DNA of 64,000 nucleotides, from positions 682,001-746,000 of the forward strand of contig JACGXE010000002.1 of the NCBI GenBank assembly GCA_014138095.1, given 5' to 3'. Positions within the stretch are counted from its first letter, which is position 1. Each line of letters opens with the position of its first letter. This DNA is from Ochrobactrum sp. RH2CCR150 (GTDB lineage Bacteria > Pseudomonadota > Alphaproteobacteria > Rhizobiales > Rhizobiaceae). Below, piece after piece: positions 36,131-43,236 of this stretch. Both the position numbers and the translations under genes were made by a program. Under the pieces are notes generated by a model that worked only from the letters and a program-made list of their open reading frames with translations, was not told the origin of the DNA and ran no database searches.

Positions 36131-36363
36131 TCTGGCAAGGTGAAACCGAAGCGCAATGGCGCGAACGTACGATGCAGTGGCATCGCAAATTCTGTCTTTT
36201 CCCCACGCAGACTGATGACGGCAGGTGGGTTTGGTTGGAGCATGTATGGCGACGACGCCAGCCAACTTACTTCAACGGCGAATACTACTGGGTTTTCCAT
36301 GTTGGCGTGTTGCCACCTGAGGAACCAGAATTTTGCACAACGCCGCCACCACCAAGAAAATAG
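36127..36363 (+). CDS. Hypothetical protein, 78 aa
   Basis: TTG start in a TTGA overlap (36127-36130): MIWQGETEAQWRERTMQWHR to CTTPPPPRK. The pattern W-x-x-x-F-x-x-x-P...NGEYYWVFHVG is seen in small phage proteins upstream of helicases. Function unknown. Confidence 0.6.
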   Translation: MIWQGETEAQWRERTMQWHRKFCLFPTQTDDGRWVWLEHVWRRRQPTYFNGEYYWVFHVGVLPPEEPEFCTTPPPPRK

Positions 36364-36377
36364 TAAGGACGGAAGCA

Positions 36378-38102
36378 GTGCTTCAACTCAGAGATTATCA
36401 ACGCGCCGCGGTTGACGGCCTGTATGACTACTGGCGCGAACAACCCGGCTCGCCTCTTATCGTGCTTCCGACGGGCGGCGGCAAGAGCCTCGTGCTGGGT
36501 ACGATTTGCAAGGAGCTGATCGAAGGCTGGCCCGACATGCGCGTGCTTGTCGTGACGCATGTACGCGAGCTGATCCTGTCGAATTACCAGGAGCTTTTGA
36601 ACATCTGGCCTTTCGCTCCGGCGGGAATATTTTCGGCAGGGGTAGGACGGCGGGATGCGAAGGCGCAGATCGTTTTCGGAGGTGTACAGACGATAGCAAA
36701 CAAGGCGGAGCAGATCGGCCATATCGACGTTGTCTTGGTCGATGAGGCACACCTAATGCCACGCAATTCGGAAACGCAGTACGGCAAGCTGATTGAAGGC
36801 CTGCGCGCCATCAACCCTGACCTAAAGCTGGTCGGCCTCACAGCCACGCCTTATCGCTTAGGCGAGGGGCTTTTGACGGAAGGTGACGGCGCGCTTTTCG
36901 ACGCCATCTGCTTTGAAAAGCCGATTGGCGAGATGATCGAGGAGGGGTATCTCTGCCGTCCTATTTCAAAAGGCATGGCAACCGCCTTCGACCTGTCGGG
37001 CGTCGGTAAACAGGGCGGCGACTACAAGCAGAACGCGCTACAGGCGGCCATCGACAAGGACGAAATCACCGCTTCCGTGGTCGACGAGATCGTCACATAC
37101 GGCACCGCATCGGGCGCTGAGCGTAAGGCTTGGCTGTGCTTTTGCAGCGGCGTTGAACATGCCCGGCATATGCGGGACGAAATTCGCAGCCGGGGATTTA
37201 GTTGCGAAACCGTGACCGGCGACACTCCAACCGGCGAGCGCGACCGAATTCTTGCTGACTTCAAGGCTGGCAAGATCCGCGCACTGACGAACAATTCAGT
37301 GCTGACGACGGGAACAAACCTGCCGATCATCGATCTGGTCGCGTTTTGTCGCCCGACCTTATCAGCGGGCCTTTATGTCCAGATGGCGGGGCGTGGCTTG
37401 CGGCTTTATCCGGGCAAGGAGAACTGCCTCTTTCTGGACTTTGCTGGCGTTGTTCGTAAGCACGGTCCTATCGATGCTGTCACGCCGCCCGGGATGAGGA
37501 AAGGTGACGGGGAAGCGCCCGTGAAGCAATGTCCGCAAGATCCTGACGATCGTGGTCTAGTGGGCTGCGGCTCGCTAATCCATGCGTCGCTGCACACATG
37601 CCCGGATTGCGGATACGAATTCCCGGTCGATGAAACGCCGAAGATATCTGCGCAGGCCGAAGACGTGCCGATGTTGTCGAAAGACAACGCCAGCACTCAC
37701 CAGGTGGAACGGCGTACCTTCGCATACCACGAAGGAAAGGGCGGGAAGCAGGACAGCGTGAAGGTGTCTTACTGGGTTGGTATGTCGCCAATCAACGAAT
37801 GGCTCGGCCCAGCCCATACCGGCTTCTTTAAGTCGAAGTCTGACAGGTGGTGGCGAAGGCATGGCGGAGAAGCGCCGTTCCCGAAAACTGTGCTCGAATT
37901 CATGGAGCGCCAGAACGAATTGCTGCCCACGGGTGAAATCGTCGTGAAGCCCAACGGCAAATACTGGGAAGTGGTCGACGCTATTGCGGGCGCTGCGAAT
38001 GACAATGTGCCCGAGGCTGGCAATGATAATGAGCCGGCGGAGAATTATGGGCGGATATCGGCCGGGCTGGCTGAAATTCTAGATGACGATATTCCGTTTT
38101 AA
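36378..38102 (+). CDS. Superfamily II DEAD/DEAH-box helicase
   Basis: 574 residues from GTG 36378. Motif I is VLPTGGGKS, motif II LVDEAHLM, motif III GLTATPYR, and motif VI is the QMAGRGLRLYPGK region. A zinc-ribbon-like C-x(n)-C-x-x-C (GCGSLIHASLHTCPDCGYEF) follows. The C-terminal region (SYWVGMSPINEWLGPAHTGF) resembles phage helicases of the UvsW/RadD-like group. Tail contains A-A-N-D-N-V-P and A-G-N-D-N-E-P. A longer start at 36333 would overlap the upstream gene by 31 bases; I prefer the GTG with AAGGACGGAAG upstream. Confidence 0.9.
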   Translation: MLQLRDYQRAAVDGLYDYWREQPGSPLIVLPTGGGKSLVLGTICKELIEGWPDMRVLVVTHVRELILSNYQELLNIWPFAPAGIFSAGVGRRDAKAQIVFGGVQTIANKAEQIGHIDVVLVDEAHLMPRNSETQYGKLIEGLRAINPDLKLVGLTATPYRLGEGLLTEGDGALFDAICFEKPIGEMIEEGYLCRPISKGMATAFDLSGVGKQGGDYKQNALQAAIDKDEITASVVDEIVTYGTASGAERKAWLCFCSGVEHARHMRDEIRSRGFSCETVTGDTPTGERDRILADFKAGKIRALTNNSVLTTGTNLPIIDLVAFCRPTLSAGLYVQMAGRGLRLYPGKENCLFLDFAGVVRKHGPIDAVTPPGMRKGDGEAPVKQCPQDPDDRGLVGCGSLIHASLHTCPDCGYEFPVDETPKISAQAEDVPMLSKDNASTHQVERRTFAYHEGKGGKQDSVKVSYWVGMSPINEWLGPAHTGFFKSKSDRWWRRHGGEAPFPKTVLEFMERQNELLPTGEIVVKPNGKYWEVVDAIAGAANDNVPEAGNDNEPAENYGRISAGLAEILDDDIPF

Positions 38103-38113
38103 GGGGAGGGAAG

Positions 38114-38317
38114 ATGAGTAGTTCACATCTGGTAGTAGTCGCCAGAAACCATCGGACTGGCGAAATACAATTACCTCTAGAAGATTTGACGCTTTATGGC
38201 GTCGAACCTGTCAAAGAAGATGAATTGGTGCGGGGTATTGCCAAACAATATGACGAAGACTGGGGCATCACTTTGTACGGGCAGGTCGGCCCTAATTATT
38301 CTGGCAGTAAAACGTAG
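38114..38317 (+). CDS. Hypothetical protein, 67 aa
   Basis: MSSSHLVVVARNHRTGEIQL to GPNYSGSKT, ribosome site GGGGAGGGAAG. No recognised domain. Coding bias is weak but the site is good. Confidence 0.5.
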   Translation: MSSSHLVVVARNHRTGEIQLPLEDLTLYGVEPVKEDELVRGIAKQYDEDWGITLYGQVGPNYSGSKT

Positions 38318-38383
38318 AGCCATTAACGGGATGCGCCGCGAGGCGTGTTAGAGTGAATACTGGACTAACCAACCTACCACCAA

Positions 38384-38394
38384 AACACGAGGAG
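38384..38394 (+). promoter_or_regulatory. Start-associated sequence
   Basis: AACACGAGGAG 5 bases before ATG 38400, after CTAACCAACCTACCACCAAA; a weak stem GCGCC-GCGA-GGCGT lies near 38330-38348. Confidence 0.78.
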
Positions 38395-38399
38395 CAACA

Positions 38400-39140
38400 A
38401 TGACGGAGAATTACGACCCGTATAACCCGGCGCCTATTGGTCACAATAGACCTCCGCTTTCTGCGTACGAGACCGTCAAGCAGGAAATCGAAGAACTGTT
38501 CGATGAGGCAAAGAATTTCGCGGACGGCGAAGCGATCGCCAACCAGGCAATTGCCGATGCGATCACCGAACTGCACGACAAGCTTCATGAGGCCGGGAAG
38601 CGTGCGGACGATGCTCGCAAGGATGAAGCGAAGCCGCATGACGATGCGAAGGCGGAGATACAGGACCGTTACAACAAGCTGATCGGCAATACGAAATCGG
38701 TCAAAGGCAAGGTCGTTCTCGGCAAGGAGACGCTGCAAACCTTACTGACCCCGTGGCGCAATAAGCTTGTTGCTGAGAAAGAAGCTGCCGCACGTGCTGC
38801 TCGTGAAGAGGCAGATCGCATTGCGCGGGAAGCACAGGAAGCCATGCGAGCCAGCGCAGGCAATCTCGAAGAGCGTGAGAAAGCCGAAGAACTGCTTACC
38901 GAGGCGAAGAAAGCCGACCGTTGGGCTAAGCGCGAAGATCGATCAGCAACCACGGGCACGGGTCTGCGCACGATCTGGCGCTGCACGCTGGAAGATGAAG
39001 GCAAGGCGCTGGATTGGGCATATGGCCGAGCGCCGGAGCGATTCAAGGAACTGGTGCAGTCGATGGCCGAGGAAACCGTGCGCGCCGGGATGCGTCAGGT
39101 GCCGGGGTTCAGGGTCTGGGATGAGAGAGTGGCGAGGTGA
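38400..39140 (+). CDS. Coiled-coil phage protein, 246 aa
   Basis: PIGHNRPPLSAYETVKQEIE, then a long Ala/Glu/Lys-rich helical region (about 40-170, e.g. REEADRIAREAQEAMRASAG) and a C-terminal domain ending GMRQVPGFRVWDERVAR. This architecture is common next to recombination genes in alphaproteobacterial phages. A nucleic-acid or SSB-related role is possible but unproven. Confidence 0.72.
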   Translation: MTENYDPYNPAPIGHNRPPLSAYETVKQEIEELFDEAKNFADGEAIANQAIADAITELHDKLHEAGKRADDARKDEAKPHDDAKAEIQDRYNKLIGNTKSVKGKVVLGKETLQTLLTPWRNKLVAEKEAAARAAREEADRIAREAQEAMRASAGNLEEREKAEELLTEAKKADRWAKREDRSATTGTGLRTIWRCTLEDEGKALDWAYGRAPERFKELVQSMAEETVRAGMRQVPGFRVWDERVAR

Positions 39141-39216
39141 GCGTCAACGTAGCCGCTTGATGGTGAAATAACTTATCGGTACCTTTGAAGCGCGTTGCTG
39201 AATGAAGGAATAAGTC

Positions 39217-39450
39217 GTGCGCAAGATAGAGATATATTCTAAATCCGGTGGCAATTCAGGGCAGTATGTGGATCGCTGGTATCTCGTTCACGCTGACGAT
39301 GGCACTTATCAAGTTGAATACCACTGGGTTAACAAAATGGGTCAGGGCCGGAAAGATGTAGAAGGCTCAAACCTATATTCCTTGGAAGAAGCATATATTA
39401 GGGCGCCACAGGAAGCGATTGAAGTAATCAAGAGAGAACTGAACCTCTAA
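39217..39450 (+). CDS. Hypothetical protein, 77 aa
   Basis: GTG start, MRKIEIYSKSGGNSGQYVDR to AIEVIKRELNL; beta-rich with WYLVHADDGTYQVEYHWVNK. Flanked by untranslated stretches. Function unknown. Confidence 0.5.
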   Translation: MRKIEIYSKSGGNSGQYVDRWYLVHADDGTYQVEYHWVNKMGQGRKDVEGSNLYSLEEAYIRAPQEAIEVIKRELNL

Positions 39451-39455
39451 GGCTA

Positions 39456-39504
39456 CACCCCGCCAGCCACCAACTGGCGGGTTACCACCACGAAACACGA
39501 GGAG
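39456..39504 (+). promoter_or_regulatory. Hairpin plus start-associated sequence
   Basis: CCCGCCAG-CCACCAA-CTGGCGGG stem-loop, TTACCACCACG, then AACACGAGGAG (39494-39504), 5 bases before ATG 39510. Confidence 0.8.
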
Positions 39505-39509
39505 ATGAC

Positions 39510-40244
39510 ATGAGCAATATTGCTGATGCGCCAGCTATTGCGCCGTGCGCAATCGTCGGCGACGCGAGCCTTTATCAAGCCGATTGCAGAGACGTTCTGC
39601 GGTCGCTCGCAGACAACTCTATCGACAGCATCGTCACTGACCCACCTTACGCACTCGTCAGCATTGTGAAGCGCTTCGGCAAGCCCGGGAGAGCGCCCGC
39701 AAAGGGTAACGAGGCTTATCAGCGAGCATCTGCTGGCTTCATGGGCAAGACGTGGGATACCGGTGAAGTCGCGTTCAGCGAGGAGTTTTGGCGAGAGTGC
39801 CTGCGGGTTTTGAAGCCCGGTGGGCACGTCGTCGCATTCAGCGGCACGCGCACGTATCATCGCATGGCTGCGGCGATCGAGGACGCTGGATTTGAAATCC
39901 GCGACCAACTCGGCTGGCTATATGGATCGGGTTTTCCCAAAAGCCATGATGTTGCAAAGCAAATTGACAAAAGTGCCGGCTTCTGGCGCGGGAAAGCCGG
40001 TGCAATCAAGGATAAAACTGTGGGTCAGGTTGCTAAAGGCACCGAGTATGAGCGCACTGAGAAGGGTGAACCCATTACCGACGAAGCTCGCGAATGGCTA
40101 GGATGGGGCACAGCATTGAAGCCGGCTTGGGAGCCTATCGCCTTGGCGCGAAAGGCGTTGTCTGGCACCGTTGCCGCGAATGTGCAACCGGCGAATGACA
40201 ACCAGCCTCCCTTACAGGCCAGACTTTTCGGAGACGCCGCATGA
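39510..40244 (+). CDS. C-terminally short N4/N6-type DNA methyltransferase
   Basis: 244 residues. The catalytic D-P-P-Y motif is in SIDSIVTDPPYALVSIVKRF and LRVLKPGGHVVAFSGTRTYH follows as in beta-class enzymes. Full-length relatives continue after L-A-R-K-P-L-S-x-x-T-V-A-x-N-V with a long region ending in the cofactor motif D-P-F-x-G-S-G-T-T. Here the protein stops soon after GTVAANV with the tail Q-P-A-N-D-N-Q-P-P...F-G-D-A-A, so the AdoMet-binding motif is missing. It may be inactive or a binding protein. Confidence 0.8.
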   Translation: MSNIADAPAIAPCAIVGDASLYQADCRDVLRSLADNSIDSIVTDPPYALVSIVKRFGKPGRAPAKGNEAYQRASAGFMGKTWDTGEVAFSEEFWRECLRVLKPGGHVVAFSGTRTYHRMAAAIEDAGFEIRDQLGWLYGSGFPKSHDVAKQIDKSAGFWRGKAGAIKDKTVGQVAKGTEYERTEKGEPITDEAREWLGWGTALKPAWEPIALARKALSGTVAANVQPANDNQPPLQARLFGDAA

Positions 40245-40432
40245 CGATCCGCTACCGTTTTCGTCAAAAAGACCGGGGGCACAGCCATCCCGGCAGCGCC
40301 CCGGCCCAATATCCTCTCGAGGGAGAGGCTTTCAAGCGTCCGTATTGGAGAGGTTCGCTTGAAGTCGCTCACCATAACACGTCTTCTCAACATGAAGTTA
40401 AAATAAATACGGGAGAGCAACATGCAGCCTGA
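40241..40432 (+). CDS. Hypothetical protein, 63 aa
   Basis: MTIRYRFRQKDRGHSHPGSA to INTGEQHAA. Starts by ATGA overlap with the methyltransferase and overlaps the next start by 11 bases. Polar, perhaps disordered. Moderate support. Confidence 0.4.
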   Translation: MTIRYRFRQKDRGHSHPGSAPAQYPLEGEAFKRPYWRGSLEVAHHNTSSQHEVKINTGEQHAA

Positions 40433-40742
40433 CGCCGACATCTGCCACGTCTGCGCCCGCCACGCCGTAGGTCTCGGCGTGCAGGCAGACCGCGAGCCGA
40501 TCCGCTGGCTGTGCAAGGAATGCGCCGACATTGCCGAGCATATTCGGCACCGCAGGCGGTTGGACCCGTACGAGCTTCGCGCCCTTGATACGGGCGTGGA
40601 GGCGGTTGGGGGGTACCTACAGGAGATTGGCAAAACCGACCTTAAGGAAATGGACGAACTCGAAGCGCGCATGCTCGTGAAGGCCGCGTGGGAAGGCTGC
40701 GGGCGAGGGATGCGTGCGGCCCTAAGCGAAGCTCCATTCTGA
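40422..40742 (+). CDS. Hypothetical zinc-binding-like phage protein, 106 aa
   Basis: Starts with ICHVCARHAVGLGVQA and CKECADIAEHI, so two C-x-x-C pairs, then LDAYELRALDTG-like helices (YELRALDTGVEAVGGYLQEI). It matches a family frequent in alphaproteobacterial phages (DUF6511-like, from memory). Overlaps the C5 methyltransferase start by TGATG. Confidence 0.65.
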   Translation: MQPDADICHVCARHAVGLGVQADREPIRWLCKECADIAEHIRHRRRLDPYELRALDTGVEAVGGYLQEIGKTDLKEMDELEARMLVKAAWEGCGRGMRAALSEAPF

Positions 40743-42175
40743 TGAAACACGACAACGACAACAATGCTCTCCGCTTCCTCTCCGTGTGCAGCGGGATCGA
40801 AGCGGCTTCGGTTGCTTGGAAGCCACTCGGATGGCAGGCGGTGGCTTTTAGCGAAATCGAGAAGTTTCCGTCTGCCGTGCTGGCTCACCATTATCCAGAC
40901 GTGCCGAACCTTGGAGATTTCACCGAGATCGACACCACAACGCTTGGGCGTGTCGACATTCTTTGCGGAGGGACGCCTTGCCAGGCCTTCTCTATCGCTG
41001 GCGCACGCCGTTCGCTCGAAGATGAGCGTGGTAATCTAACACTATCATTCGTGGAGCTTGCGCATGAGCTTGCAGCAGGAAATGGACTTCGGAACGTCAT
41101 CTGGGAGAATGTCCCCGGCGTCCTCTCAACCAAAGACAACGCATTCGGATGTTTCCTTGCCGGGCTTGTGGGAGCAGATGATCCCATCGTGCCGACAAAG
41201 CGATGGACGAGTTACGGTATGGTTTCTGGACCGAAAGGACGGGCCGCGTGGGCTGTCAAAGATGCCCAATTTTTCGGACTGGCCCAACGACGCAAGCGTG
41301 TCATCGTTGTCGCAGATTTTGGAAACGGGGCGGATCCCGCAGCGGTTTTATTTGAGCCAGAAAGCATGTGCCGGGATACTCCGCCGAGCAGAGAAGCGGG
41401 GCAAAACGTTGCCCCAACAATTAGCGCGCGCCCTACAGGCGGTGGCGGACTTGGAACCGACTTCGATCTCGACGGCGGCTTGATTTCATCGACCGGTGAC
41501 GTTGCGCACTGCCTGAATGCTGGTGGTATGGGCAGGCAGGACTACGAAACCGAAACGATGGTTGCGCACCCGTTGCTGGCCAAGGGCAACAGCAGCCACG
41601 ACGACACGCTCGAAACATATGTGGCTCATTCCTTGCGCGGCGAAGGCTTCGACGCCAGCGAGGACGGAACCGGGCGCGGGACGCCGATTGTTCCGGTGTC
41701 TGTTGCGTTGCGTGGTCGCGAAGACGGGTCAACGGCTGAAATGGGCGATGATGTGTCGTTCGCATTGCGTGCAAGCCAAGGCGGCGCGGATAAGCCGCAC
41801 GTGTTGGCACCCGTCGCCTTCGCCCAAAATACGCGCGACGAAGTGCGGATGATTAATGGTGATGGCCAGATCGCTGGAGCTTTGGCGGCGGATGCTGGAA
41901 TGAAGCAGCAGACATATCTTCAACATGGTTGGGCCGTTCGTCGCCTAACGCCGACAGAATGCGAGCGCCTGCAAGGCTTCCCAGACGGATATACAAATAT
42001 CCCATGGAGAGGGAGGCCAGATAGTCCAGATGGGCCACGTTATAAGTCGCTCGGCAATAGTTGGGCCGTCCCAAAATTCAAGTGGTTGGGTAAGCGCATT
42101 GCAAGCCTGATGCCAGTCACGGCCGCCAACGATAACTATCTCAGCAGGCCTGACGTCGATCTTCTAGCGAGTTAA
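40742..42175 (+). CDS. C5-cytosine DNA methyltransferase
   Basis: 477 residues. Motif I LRFLSVCSGIEAASVAWKPL, motif IV catalytic Cys GGTPCQAFSIAG, motif VI IWENVPGVLST, motif VIII LAQRRKRVIVVADF, motif IX LTPTECERLQGFPDGYT and motif X YKSLGNSWAVP. The region between VIII and IX (about 230 residues) is the target-recognition part and is unusually long. Likely anti-restriction or self-marking. The C-terminus V-T-A-A-N-D-N-Y-L-S...L-L-A-S looks like a tmRNA tag. Confidence 0.93.
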   Translation: MKHDNDNNALRFLSVCSGIEAASVAWKPLGWQAVAFSEIEKFPSAVLAHHYPDVPNLGDFTEIDTTTLGRVDILCGGTPCQAFSIAGARRSLEDERGNLTLSFVELAHELAAGNGLRNVIWENVPGVLSTKDNAFGCFLAGLVGADDPIVPTKRWTSYGMVSGPKGRAAWAVKDAQFFGLAQRRKRVIVVADFGNGADPAAVLFEPESMCRDTPPSREAGQNVAPTISARPTGGGGLGTDFDLDGGLISSTGDVAHCLNAGGMGRQDYETETMVAHPLLAKGNSSHDDTLETYVAHSLRGEGFDASEDGTGRGTPIVPVSVALRGREDGSTAEMGDDVSFALRASQGGADKPHVLAPVAFAQNTRDEVRMINGDGQIAGALAADAGMKQQTYLQHGWAVRRLTPTECERLQGFPDGYTNIPWRGRPDSPDGPRYKSLGNSWAVPKFKWLGKRIASLMPVTAANDNYLSRPDVDLLAS

Positions 42176-42350
42176 GCAAATCGCTCAGTTCCTTGGCATC
42201 GCGGTAGTTCATCCCTACCGCTTGCCGTACGCCCATTTCGACTGGCTTTTGAACTTGCTGATCTAACACTGACCAGGTGTCGTTAATTCCGTTTGACGCT
42301 TTGTATCGTCCGCCGATGTACCGCCCACCCTTCAATGTTGATCTGCTCAT
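42141..42350 (-). CDS. Small moron-like protein, 69 aa (paralogue of 42451)
   Basis: MSRSTLKGGRYIGGRYKASN to LLNSLEDRRQAC. It shares W-S/A-V, D, and D-L-x-x-L-L-N-x-L with the next leftward gene, so the two look like old duplicates. Leftward inside a rightward arm; its end overlaps the methyltransferase by 35 bases. Ribosome site AAAGGA. Confidence 0.55.
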   Translation of the reverse strand: MSRSTLKGGRYIGGRYKASNGINDTWSVLDQQVQKPVEMGVRQAVGMNYRDAKELSDLLNSLEDRRQAC

Positions 42351-42450
42351 CCCAGTCCTTTCAAGGTTCGAATCGATTGAAATCTATGATTACAGACATG
42401 GTTAACACATCGCAAGTTGCCGCCGTCGCAACCGTCCCCATGCTCGACAA

Positions 42451-42639
42451 TCACTGCAGCGTAGCTGCTTCGCGCTGCGCTTGAAGATAATTCAGCAAGT
42501 CGGCCAGATCGTCGGCTTGCTCCCATTCAAGGCCGATCTGTTTGACGCCGTTAACCTCCGCGGCATCGCCAGTTTGCACATCAATCACGGCCCAGACCCC
42601 GTCGTACATTTCAAATGTATCGTACCGAGCTTCTGCCAT
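42451..42639 (-). CDS. Small moron-like protein, 62 aa (paralogue of 42141)
   Basis: MAEARYDTFEMYDGVWAVID to NYLQAQREAATLQ, with ADDLADLLNYL matching the neighbour. Ribosome site GGAGAAAG. Divergent from the nuclease gene with only 27 bases between starts. Function unknown. Confidence 0.58.
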   Translation of the reverse strand: MAEARYDTFEMYDGVWAVIDVQTGDAAEVNGVKQIGLEWEQADDLADLLNYLQAQREAATLQ

Positions 42640-42666
42640 GGCTCTTTCTCCATCAATAGGAATTTC

Positions 42667-43236
42667 ATGGAATATACCATCAAAGCCATCCCCACAGAAT
42701 ACGCTGGCGTTAACTTTCGTTCGCGCCTCGAGTCCCGTTGGGCGGCATTTTTCGATCTCGTCGGGTTAAAATGGGATTACGAACCATTCGACCTTGAAGG
42801 ATGGGTGCCGGATTTCTTGCTGAGAACGTCCCTGACGAATGTTCTGGTCGAGGTCAAGCCGGTAGACCTGACGGCCTATATTGACGCTGTAAATAGAGGC
42901 CTTGACGATGCCGCTCAGCTATCTTCCTACGATAAAGCACTGTCTCATTCCCGCAAGCACCAGGTTCTTTTACTCGGCATGGCGCCCTTGGAAATGCAGG
43001 GAGCAGTTTTGCCAATCGGCATCCACGCTGTTCCACCACGCGGGGCAGAATACTCGTTTGACGACATGCAGGACGCGCTCACGGTTGTAGATACAGCTTT
43101 CGTAACGGACGCATGGCGCAAAGCCGGCAGCGTCACGCAATGGACAGTTGACGAACCGACTGTATCCACATCGCAGGTCGTCATCCGCGCACTTGATCGC
43201 GCGCGTCGCAAATCCGAACAGAAGAGGGCAGCATGA
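42667..43236 (+). CDS. PD-(D/E)XK nuclease-like protein, 189 aa
   Basis: VNFRSRLESRWAAFFDLVGL, then KWDYEPFDLEGWVPDFLL and NVLVEVKPVDL give the E...PD...E-x-K catalytic pattern of TnsA/VSR-like nucleases. The C-terminus is charged and ends EQKRAA. Start at 42667 matches the family start (MEYTIKAIPTEYAGV) and has TAGGAA upstream. Coupled by ATGA to the primase gene. Similar proteins sit beside primases in many alphaproteobacterial phages. Confidence 0.75.
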   Translation: MEYTIKAIPTEYAGVNFRSRLESRWAAFFDLVGLKWDYEPFDLEGWVPDFLLRTSLTNVLVEVKPVDLTAYIDAVNRGLDDAAQLSSYDKALSHSRKHQVLLLGMAPLEMQGAVLPIGIHAVPPRGAEYSFDDMQDALTVVDTAFVTDAWRKAGSVTQWTVDEPTVSTSQVVIRALDRARRKSEQKRAA

